In this document: piece after piece, positions 1-5,180 of the stretch | Layout of the letters: every line of letters begins with the position of its first letter | Numbering within the stretch: the stretch's first letter is position 1 | From: GCA-002840015 sp033765245 | GTDB taxonomy: Bacteria; Pseudomonadota; Gammaproteobacteria; Xanthomonadales; Xanthomonadaceae | Assembly (NCBI GenBank): GCA_033765245.1 | Contig: JANRIF010000338.1 | Coordinates: 1-5,180, forward strand | Direction: 5' to 3' | Length of the DNA stretch: 5,180 nucleotides | The notes under the pieces: model-generated | Database searches by the model: none | Seen by the model: the letters and a program-made list of their open reading frames with translations, nothing else | Told to the model about the DNA's origin: nothing | Position numbers and translations under genes: made by a program

Positions 1-1277
<1,277 letters not shown>

Positions 1278-1497
1278 GGCAATTCCGGTAGTGGCGTGGA
1301 GAGTCAATGATCTGGCGATTGCGCTGGCGCGGCGGTAAGCCCGAAACCGGGCCCGCCATGCCGGACGGCGCGAACTTTCTGCGACCGCCATCGTGCCCGC
1401 CAGGTTCCCGACAACGCATTTCGGGTGCGATACAGGACATCTCAAGGGCACAAGGCAAGTCTTTGTTGTTAAGGGTGTTTGTGGTGCCGATTGGGGC

Positions 1498-1515
1498 CTG
1501 TCATGTGGTTGACAG
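1498..1515. repeat. Perfect 6-bp dyad overlapping upstream TTGACA
   Basis: CTGTCA (1498-1503) and TGACAG (1510-1515) are exact inverted copies separated by six bases. The right arm overlaps the TTGACA at 1509-1514. A dyad covering a -35 element could be an operator, but six base pairs is short enough to arise by chance. Confidence 0.35.
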
Positions 1516-1537
1516 AAGCGCCGCTCGGGGGTACCTT
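1509..1537 (+). promoter_or_regulatory. Candidate sigma70 promoter P1 upstream of nrdJ
   Basis: A consensus -35 (TTGACA, 1509-1514) is followed after exactly 17 bases by TACCTT (1532-1537), a weak -10 matching TATAAT at three of six positions. If used, transcription would start near 1544, just upstream of the NrdR-like boxes, giving a leader of about 245 nt for nrdJ. This is inferred from motif spacing only. Confidence 0.4.
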
Positions 1538-1550
1538 GGCTCCGCTGCGC

Positions 1551-1566
1551 ACACTACATCTTGGGG
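1551..1566 (+). promoter_or_regulatory. Candidate NrdR box 1 upstream of nrdJ
   Basis: ACACTACATCTTGGGG matches the NrdR-box consensus as I recall it (ACACWATATATWGTGT) at 12 of 16 positions, including the intact left ACAC. NrdR is the Zn-ribbon/ATP-cone repressor that senses nucleotide/dNTP levels and represses ribonucleotide reductase genes, usually from two tandem boxes. The site lies upstream of a class II reductase, exactly 32 bp from a second similar site. The right half is degenerate, so the call rests on pairing and location more than on this site alone. Confidence 0.55.
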
Positions 1567-1589
1567 TTGGCCAGGCTTGACAACCCCAA
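1561..1589. repeat. 9-bp inverted repeat in the nrdJ promoter
   Basis: TTGGGGTTG (1561-1569) and CAACCCCAA (1581-1589) are exact inverted copies separated by 11 bases. The repeat joins the right half of NrdR-like box 1 to the left half of box 2 and encloses the TTGACA at 1577-1582. The whole block from ACAC (1551) to GTGT (1598) is therefore a nearly symmetrical dyad of about 48 bp, the sort of layout bound by an oligomeric repressor. Confidence 0.65.
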
Positions 1590-1605
1590 AGCTTGTGTTT
1601 TGTGG
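1577..1605 (+). promoter_or_regulatory. Candidate sigma70 promoter P2 overlapping NrdR-like box 2
   Basis: A consensus -35 TTGACA occupies 1577-1582. No good -10 follows: TTTGTG or TTGTGG (about 1599-1605) is the best at 16-17 bp spacing. The NrdR-like box 2 fills the spacer, so a bound repressor would block polymerase. The start site would be near 1611, at the palindrome GACCGCGGTC (1611-1620). The -35 is convincing and the -10 is not. Confidence 0.4.
1583..1598 (+). promoter_or_regulatory. Candidate NrdR box 2 upstream of nrdJ
   Basis: ACCCCAAAGCTTGTGT matches the remembered NrdR consensus at 11 of 16 positions, with an intact right half TTGTGT. It starts 32 bp after box 1, close to three helical turns, so both boxes would face the same side of the DNA. 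That in-phase spacing is the typical arrangement of NrdR boxes. It lies between the -35 and -10 of P2, consistent with repression. Confidence 0.5.
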
Positions 1606-1653
1606 CAACAGACCGCGGTCGCGCCGTCAGGGGCAGCGAGCCCGCGCAACCGG

Positions 1654-1678
1654 CGGCGGTTTCTCGATGAAGCCGCCG
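1654..1678 (+). promoter_or_regulatory. Stable hairpin in the nrdJ leader
   Basis: CGGCGGTTTC (1654-1663) pairs with GAAGCCGCCG (1669-1678): ten base pairs with a single G-U wobble and a five-base loop (TCGAT). It lies downstream of both candidate promoters and about 110 bases before the nrdJ start. No T-run follows, so it is not a classical intrinsic terminator. It could stabilise the leader or act in attenuation. I could not match it to a known riboswitch. Confidence 0.5.
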
Positions 1679-1777
1679 AACCCGAACGAATGGCGCACCA
1701 AGCGGCATGGCTGCGGCGACAGCAATTGGCAAACCCAATACTTTGACGCCGGGCCAACCGGCAGCGCCCTGGGAGAC

Positions 1778-1782
1778 AAGGA
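1778..1782 (+). promoter_or_regulatory. Ribosome binding site of nrdJ
   Basis: AAGGA lies six bases before the ATG at 1789, a good Shine-Dalgarno spacing that supports this start. A second AGGA (1832-1835) lies seven bases before the in-frame ATG at 1843, so initiation at Met19 is also possible. Confidence 0.7.
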
Positions 1783-1788
1783 ATCGAC

Positions 1789-3939
1789 ATGAGCACGGCA
1801 CGCCTGGAAGCGGTGAAGCGGGAATCGGCGCAGGAAATCCCCATGCAGCCGGCGTCTTACGACATCTGGGACAAGAAATACCGCCTCACCAGCAAGTCCG
1901 GCGAACCGGTCGACCTCACCATCGACGACACCTACAAGCGCGTCGCCAAGGCGCTGGCCGCGGCCGAGCCCAGCGCCGATCAGCGCAGCTACTGGTACGA
2001 GCGTTTCGTGTGGGCGCTGCGCCGCGGCGCCATTCCGGCCGGGCGGATCACCTCCAACGCCGGCGCGCTGGCGCACAAGCCCGCCACGTCCACCATCAAC
2101 TGCACGGTGTCGGGCACCATCGAGGATTCGATGGACGGCATCCTGGAGAAGGTCCACGAAGCCGGCCTCACGCTCAAGGCCGGTTGCGGCATCGGCTACG
2201 AGTTCAGCACCCTGCGCCCGCGCGGCGCCTACGTGTCCGGCGCCGGCGCCTACACCTCCGGGCCGCTGAGCTTCATGGATATCTACGACAAGATGTGCTT
2301 CACCGTCAGCTCGGCCGGCGGCCGCCGCGGCGCGCAGATGGGCACCTTCGACGTCTGCCATCCGGACGTCAAGGAATTCATCTCGGCCAAGCGCGAGGAC
2401 GGGCGCCTGCGCCAGTTCAACCTGTCGCTGCTGGTCACCGACGAATTCATGCACGCGGTGGAGACCGACGGCGACTGGCCGCTGGTGTTTCCGGTGCACG
2501 TCAAGGAAGAAACCGAAGTCGATCTCGCCGATCCCGGGCAGGTGGTCTGGCGCGAGTGGCCGACCAGCCGCAACTACGTCACCCGCGACGACGGACTGGT
2601 GGCCTGCAAGATCTACAACCGCATCCGCGCCAAGCGGCTGTGGGACCTGATCATGGCCTCCACCTACGATTTCGCCGAACCCGGCTTCATCCTGATCGAC
2701 CGCGTCAACGAGATGAACAACAACTGGTGGTGCGAGCACATTCGCGCGACCAACCCGTGCGGCGAGCAGCCCTTGCCGCCCTACGGCGCCTGCCTGCTCG
2801 GCTCGGTCAACCTCACCAAGTTCGTGCATGCGCCCTTTACCGACCAAGCCTGGTTCGACTGGGACGAGTACAAGGAAGTGGTGCGCGTGTTCACCCGCAT
2901 GCTCGACAACGTGGTCGAGGTCAACGGACTGCCGCTGGAGCAGCAGCGCAAGGAGATCCTGCGCAAGCGCCGTCACGGCATGGGTTTCCTCGGCCTTGGC
3001 TCCACCGTCACCCTGATGGGGATGAAATACGGCTCGCCCGAGAGTTGCGAATTCACCGAGCGCGTCGCCCGCGAGATGGCGGTGGCGGGCTGGGAGATGG
3101 GGCTGGAGCTGGCGCGCGAAAAAGGCCCGGCGCCGATCATGGATGAGATGTTCACGGTCACGCCGGCGATGCTGCGGCAGCGCCCGGAAATGGTCGCCGA
3201 CGGCTGGCGGGTCGGCGAACCGATCGCCGGCAAGGTGCTGCACGCGCGCTACAGCCGCTACATGCAACGGCTGGCCGAAGCCGCGCCGGCGCTGGTGGAG
3301 AAACTCGCCGAAGTCGGTGCCCGCTTCACCCACCACAGCTCGATCGCGCCCACCGGCACCATTTCGCTGAGTCTGGCCAACAACGCCTCCAACGGCATCG
3401 AGCCCAGCTTCGCGCATCACTACAGCCGCAACGTCATCCGCGAAGGCAAGAAGAGCAAGGAAAAAGTGGAGGTGTACAGCTACGAGCTGCTCGCCTACCG
3501 CACCCTGGTGAACCCCGACGCGCTGCCGTTCAGCGACGAGCCCAGGACGCGCCTGCCCGACTACTTCATCGCCGCCGACGACGTCACTCCCACCCAACAC
3601 GTGGACATCCAGGCGGCGGCGCAGAAGTGGGTCGATTCCTCGATCTCCAAAACCGCCAACGTGCCCACCGATTACCCCTACGAGCAGTTCAAGGACATCT
3701 ACCGCTACGCCCACCAGCAGGGGCTCAAGGGCTGCACCACCTTCCGCTTCAATCCCGCCGCGTTCCAGGGTGTGCTGGTGAAGGAGACCGACCTCGAAAA
3801 CACCACCTATCGCTTCGAGCTGGAGGATGGTTCGGTGGTCGAGGTGAAGGGCAACGAGCAGGTCGAATACGACGGCGAAATGCACAGCGCCGCCAACCTG
3901 TTCGACGCCCTCAAGGAAGGTTACTACGGCAAGTTTTGA
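1789..3939 (+). CDS. nrdJ: Adenosylcobalamin-dependent (class II) ribonucleoside-diphosphate reductase, catalytic chain
   Basis: Cytoplasmic enzyme that reduces ribonucleotides to deoxyribonucleotides for DNA synthesis, generating its thiyl radical with coenzyme B12 instead of an oxygen-dependent iron centre, so it works with or without oxygen. The 716-aa protein shows the 10-stranded barrel motifs in order: Cys105 in TINCTVSGT (first active-site redox cysteine), NPCGE at 322-326 with radical-bearing Cys324 and catalytic Asn322/Glu326, Cys335 in GACLLGSVNL (second redox cysteine), PTGTIS at 521-526 (substrate phosphate binding) and the SKTAN motif near 620-624. The 11-residue spacing from radical to redox cysteine fits class II. 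The N-terminus lacks an ATP-cone, so the usual dATP overall-activity switch is absent. No cysteine follows Cys649, so the C-terminal cysteine pair that normally re-reduces the active site is missing. The nrdJb-like gene at 4807 probably supplies that role. Expected regulation is NrdR repression. The conserved sequence begins near residue 18, so Met19 is an alternative start. Confidence 0.97.
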   Translation: MSTARLEAVKRESAQEIPMQPASYDIWDKKYRLTSKSGEPVDLTIDDTYKRVAKALAAAEPSADQRSYWYERFVWALRRGAIPAGRITSNAGALAHKPATSTINCTVSGTIEDSMDGILEKVHEAGLTLKAGCGIGYEFSTLRPRGAYVSGAGAYTSGPLSFMDIYDKMCFTVSSAGGRRGAQMGTFDVCHPDVKEFISAKREDGRLRQFNLSLLVTDEFMHAVETDGDWPLVFPVHVKEETEVDLADPGQVVWREWPTSRNYVTRDDGLVACKIYNRIRAKRLWDLIMASTYDFAEPGFILIDRVNEMNNNWWCEHIRATNPCGEQPLPPYGACLLGSVNLTKFVHAPFTDQAWFDWDEYKEVVRVFTRMLDNVVEVNGLPLEQQRKEILRKRRHGMGFLGLGSTVTLMGMKYGSPESCEFTERVAREMAVAGWEMGLELAREKGPAPIMDEMFTVTPAMLRQRPEMVADGWRVGEPIAGKVLHARYSRYMQRLAEAAPALVEKLAEVGARFTHHSSIAPTGTISLSLANNASNGIEPSFAHHYSRNVIREGKKSKEKVEVYSYELLAYRTLVNPDALPFSDEPRTRLPDYFIAADDVTPTQHVDIQAAAQKWVDSSISKTANVPTDYPYEQFKDIYRYAHQQGLKGCTTFRFNPAAFQGVLVKETDLENTTYRFELEDGSVVEVKGNEQVEYDGEMHSAANLFDALKEGYYGKF

Positions 3940-3954
3940 TGTGGGTGCGAGGGC

Positions 3955-3975
3955 ATCGCCGCGCTAGCGATTTTT
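3955..3975 (+). terminator. Weak candidate terminator after nrdJ
   Basis: ATCGC (3955-3959) and GCGAT (3967-3971) can form a five-bp stem with a seven-base loop, followed immediately by a short T-run (3972-3975). It starts 16 bases after the nrdJ stop, a reasonable position, but the stem is short for a GC-rich genome. It could give partial termination between nrdJ and the H1-like gene. Confidence 0.35.
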
Positions 3976-4020
3976 GTCGCGACTGAGAGTACATTGACGG
4001 CGTGTCCATGACGCGGCACA

Positions 4021-4043
4021 CCGGCAGCGTCAGACGTTGCCGG
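4021..4043 (+). promoter_or_regulatory. Strong hairpin upstream of the H1-like gene
   Basis: CCGGCAGCG (4021-4029) pairs with CGTTGCCGG (4035-4043): nine base pairs with one G-U wobble and a five-base loop. No T-run follows. It ends 50 bases before the H1-like ATG. It may be a processing or stability element in a polycistronic message, a Rho-linked 3' end of nrdJ, or part of the H1 leader. Confidence 0.4.
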
Positions 4044-4081
4044 CAGATTGCAGTACATCCCGCTCAACTTTCGCCCGAATC

Positions 4082-4090
4082 GAGGAGGGG
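4082..4090 (+). promoter_or_regulatory. Strong Shine-Dalgarno of the H1-like gene
   Basis: GAGGAGGGG lies three bases before the ATG at 4094, with the core GAGGAGG about five bases away. This is the best ribosome binding site in the window and picks 4094 as the start over the in-frame ATG at 4037, which sits inside the 4021-4043 hairpin and has no such site. It suggests high-level translation. Confidence 0.85.
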
Positions 4091-4093
4091 CTT

Positions 4094-4654
4094 ATGAGCA
4101 ATGGCAACGGAGTCACATCCGGACTGTCGCAAACGGTGGAAAACGTCAGCGAAGGCGCGCAGCAGTTGGGCAACGCCATCGTACAAAAGGCCGAGGAAGT
4201 GGCCGCCGACGCCAAGGCGGCGGTGAGCAAGGCACGCAAGGCGGTTGCCAAGCGCGCCAAGAGCGCCAAGAAGAGTGCCGACGCCACCGTGAAGAAAGCG
4301 AAGTCCGCGGTGAAGAAGGCGGTGGGTGCTGCCAAACGCGCCGAAGGCAAAGCGGCCAAGGCGGTGAAGAAAGCCGTAAGCGCCGCGCGCAAGGCCGAAG
4401 GCAAAGCCGAGCGATCGGTGAAGAAGGCAGTCGGCAAGGCCAAGAAGGCGGTCCACAAGGCCACTGCGCCGGCCAAGAAGACGGCGAAGAAAGTCGCAAA
4501 GAAAGTCGCAAAGAAGGCCGCGCCCGCGAAGAAGGTCGCGAAGAAAGCCGTTGCAAAAAAGGCCGTCGCCAAGAAGGCGCCCGCCAAGAAGGCCGCAGTC
4601 AAGAAAGCCGCACCGCGCAAGGTTGCCAAGAAAGCCGGCAAGGCGCGCAAGTAA
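4094..4654 (+). CDS. Histone H1-like / AlgP-like lysine- and alanine-rich DNA-binding protein
   Basis: A 186-aa highly basic protein of the bacterial H1-like type, expected to bind and compact nucleoid DNA or modulate transcription. The best-known relatives are AlgP of Pseudomonas and Hc1/Hc2-type proteins. By my count 51 residues are Lys and 55 Ala, with no Cys or Trp. Three parts are visible. Residues 1-31 contain no Lys or Arg and look like a mildly acidic amphipathic helix. Residues about 40-125 are a charged Ala/Lys/Val segment with an 18-residue repeat starting VKKAV at 73, 91 and 109. Residues about 126-186 are a tail of AKKVA, AKKAV and AKKAP repeats like the eukaryotic H1 tail. The start at 4094 is chosen from the strong Shine-Dalgarno. 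The gene lies between nrdJ and the nrdJb-like gene, 154 bases after the first and 152 before the second, all on one strand. Such tails vary in length between strains by repeat slippage. The general class is clear; the precise role is unknown, and no gene symbol is assigned because similarity is largely compositional. Confidence 0.85.
   Translation: MSNGNGVTSGLSQTVENVSEGAQQLGNAIVQKAEEVAADAKAAVSKARKAVAKRAKSAKKSADATVKKAKSAVKKAVGAAKRAEGKAAKAVKKAVSAARKAEGKAERSVKKAVGKAKKAVHKATAPAKKTAKKVAKKVAKKAAPAKKVAKKAVAKKAVAKKAPAKKAAVKKAAPRKVAKKAGKARK
4310..4459 (+). repeat. Threefold 54-bp (18-residue) repeat in the H1-like gene
   Basis: Units begin at 4310, 4364 and 4418, each starting GTGAAGAA and encoding VKKAV followed by a small/basic stretch. 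The first two units are alike throughout (VKKAV-x-AA-(K/R)-(R/K)-AEGKA), and the third diverges after VKKAVGKAKKA. Eighteen residues equal five full alpha-helical turns, so each unit would place its valines on the same helix face. The bases differ at many third positions, so the duplications are not recent. Confidence 0.7.
4489..4512 (+). repeat. Perfect 12-bp tandem duplication in the H1 tail
   Basis: GAAAGTCGCAAA occurs twice in exact tandem (4489-4500 and 4501-4512), encoding consecutive KKVA units. It keeps the reading frame. Identity at all positions, unlike the diverged 54-bp units, suggests recent slippage in the tail-coding region. Confidence 0.75.
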
Positions 4655-4662
4655 ATCCATTA

Positions 4663-4679
4663 CCGGGCGCTTTGCCCGG
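4663..4679 (+). terminator. GC-rich hairpin after the H1-like gene
   Basis: CCGGGC (4663-4668) and GCCCGG (4674-4679) form a six-bp GC stem with loop GCTTT, starting nine bases after the H1 stop codon. The position and stem fit a terminator but no T-run follows, so intrinsic termination would be weak. It may act as a 3' stability structure. Confidence 0.45.
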
Positions 4680-4685
4680 GTCCGC

Positions 4686-4713
4686 GCACGCGCCTTCCCC
4701 CGAGGGCGCGTGC
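4686..4713 (+). promoter_or_regulatory. Second long hairpin between the H1-like and nrdJb-like genes
   Basis: GCACGCGCC (4686-4694) and GGCGCGTGC (4705-4713) form a perfect nine-bp stem with a ten-base loop, seven bases after the preceding hairpin. No T-run follows. The two stems side by side may form a bidirectional barrier, a transcript processing site, or the leader of the nrdJb-like gene. Confidence 0.45.
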
Positions 4714-4791
4714 AGGTACAACGAGATCGACCGTCGCGACGACGCCCCTGCAGGCACCGTCGCCGAACCGCGTCGGCACCACCGCAAGTCC

Positions 4792-4796
4792 AGGAG
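4792..4796 (+). promoter_or_regulatory. Ribosome binding site of the nrdJb-like gene
   Basis: AGGAG lies ten bases before the ATG at 4807. The spacing is slightly long, but no other start in this frame has a better site, and the conserved protein begins right at this Met (MAVKITKKI). Confidence 0.65.
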
Positions 4797-4806
4797 TCAG
4801 CCCCCG

Positions 4807-5180
4807 ATGGCCGTCAAGATCACCAAAAAAATCAAGGGATACAGCGTCGTCACGGGCGACGACAAAGCCGCGCCGCCGCAAGCCGCGCCAGTCGCCGTCG
4901 CGCGCGTCGAGCCGGCTTTTGCCGGCGCCGAAGTGATCCAGATGCACGAGCGCCTGGAGCGCCCCGACGTGCTGGTGGGCTCCACCTACAAGATCAAATC
5001 GCCACTGGTCGAGCACGCGATGTACGTCACCATCAACGACATCGTGCTCAACCCCGGAACCGAACACGAACTGCGGCGCCCGTTCGAGGTGTTCATCAAC
5101 TCCAAGAACATGGACCACTTCCAGTGGATCGTCGCGCTCACCCGCATCATGTCGGCGGTGTTCCGCAAGGGCGGCGACGT
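4807..5180 (+). CDS. nrdJb: NrdJb-like accessory component of class II ribonucleotide reductase (C-terminus cut off by window edge)
   Basis: The first 124 residues plus two bases are visible. The protein opens with MAVKITKKIKGYSVV, then an Ala/Pro-rich linker (about 20-40), then a conserved block: EVIQMHERLERPDVL at 42-56, GSTYKIKSP at 58-66, MYVTINDIVLN at 72-82, GTEHELRRPFEVFINS at 84-99 and FQWIVALTRIMSAVFRKGG at 105-123. I recognise this pattern from NrdJb of Pseudomonas, the second polypeptide of a split class II reductase, related to the TSCPD-type C-terminal domain found fused in other NrdJ proteins. No cysteine occurs in the visible part, so any redox cysteines must lie beyond position 5180. 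The location downstream of an nrdJ that lacks its C-terminal cysteine pair supports a joint function. Unlike the adjacent pair in Pseudomonas, an H1-like gene intervenes here. Identification is from recalled family sequence, not from a search. Confidence 0.8.
   Translation, partial: MAVKITKKIKGYSVVTGDDKAAPPQAAPVAVARVEPAFAGAEVIQMHERLERPDVLVGSTYKIKSPLVEHAMYVTINDIVLNPGTEHELRRPFEVFINSKNMDHFQWIVALTRIMSAVFRKGGD

Larger units (their letters stand above)
1278..1788. other. Divergent intergenic regulatory region between degQ and nrdJ
   Basis: This 511-base stretch separates two divergent genes and contains no convincing coding sequence. A patch around 1455-1495 is richer in T and A than the surrounding DNA. 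The nrdJ-proximal half contains two TTGACA elements, two NrdR-box-like sites, an inverted repeat and a leader hairpin, each listed separately. The degQ-proximal part (about 1278-1440) has a small 5-bp dyad at 1339-1352 (GCCCG/CGGGC) but no promoter I can defend for degQ. An open frame from 1307 to 1792 overlaps the nrdJ start in an ATGA arrangement, but its translation resembles no family I know and it runs through the regulatory elements, so I do not call it a gene. Confidence 0.8.

Noticed and set aside
1370..1395. Sigma-E-type promoter (GAACTTT near 1371) for the protease
   Set aside because: The motif is on the plus strand, pointing away from degQ, with no matching -10. I found no equivalent on the minus strand.
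1600..1788. Cobalamin riboswitch in the nrdJ leader
   Set aside because: GGGAGAC at 1771-1777 recalls part of the B12 box, but the flanking bases and other conserved blocks are not seen, and the segment largely overlaps the Shine-Dalgarno region.
1307..1792. 161-codon plus-strand frame overlapping the nrdJ start (ATGA)
   Set aside because: There is no family resemblance and no convincing ribosome binding site, and it runs through the promoter, NrdR-like boxes and leader hairpin. The ATGA overlap appears fortuitous.
1627..3885. 752-codon open frame on the minus strand, almost entirely antisense to nrdJ
   Set aside because: Its codons are in exact register with nrdJ codons, so stops would require TTA, CTA or TCA codons in nrdJ, which are rare in GC-rich genes. 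The translation has no recognisable domain and a skewed His/Val/Gly composition, while nrdJ on the other strand is unmistakable.
4037..4093. Upstream ATG at 4037 as start of the H1-like protein
   Set aside because: It lies inside a strong hairpin, lacks a Shine-Dalgarno, and adds 19 residues unlike the rest of the protein, whereas 4094 follows GAGGAGGGG.
4064..4660. Minus-strand frames opposite the H1-like gene
   Set aside because: These are low-complexity Leu/Phe/Ala mirror images of the Lys/Ala repeats, with no start signals or family features.
4732..4754. Palindromes CGTCGCGACG (4732-4741) and CCTGCAGG (4747-4754)
   Set aside because: These are short self-complementary words expected by chance in GC-rich DNA, with no promoter or spacing context to support an operator.

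Overview
This is a GC-rich stretch of bacterial chromosome that looks like a gammaproteobacterium of the Xanthomonas/Lysobacter group (Lysobacterales). That placement is an inference from the style of the B12-dependent ribonucleotide reductase, the separate NrdJb-like partner, the histone H1-like gene and the base composition. I see no mobile element, CRISPR array, tRNA or rRNA.

Layout: (1) Positions 1-1277, minus strand: a DegQ/DegP-type periplasmic serine protease with its start inside the window and its C-terminus cut off by the left edge. (2) Positions 1278-1788: a 511-base divergent intergenic region. It holds two TTGACA -35-like elements, a pair of NrdR-box-like sites 32 bp apart, a 9-bp inverted repeat inside that pair, and a 10-bp hairpin in the presumed nrdJ leader. 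(3) Positions 1789-3939, plus: a complete class II (adenosylcobalamin-dependent) ribonucleotide reductase large chain, 716 aa, with all active-site cysteines but no C-terminal redox cysteine pair and no N-terminal ATP-cone. (4) Positions 4094-4654, plus: a 186-aa lysine/alanine-rich histone H1/AlgP-like protein. (5) Positions 4807 to the right edge, plus: the N-terminal 124 residues of an NrdJb-like protein, the separate second component of a split class II ribonucleotide reductase.

How the genes fit together: nrdJ and the nrdJb-like gene probably form one functional enzyme making deoxyribonucleotides. Its catalytic chain lacks the usual C-terminal cysteine tail, and the partner may supply re-reduction. 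The unusual point is that a DNA-binding H1-like gene sits between the two halves, with about 150 bases of hairpin-containing spacer on each side. The promoter region suggests NrdR control of the reductase by nucleotide/dNTP status. The protease gene diverges from this cluster and is probably functionally separate.
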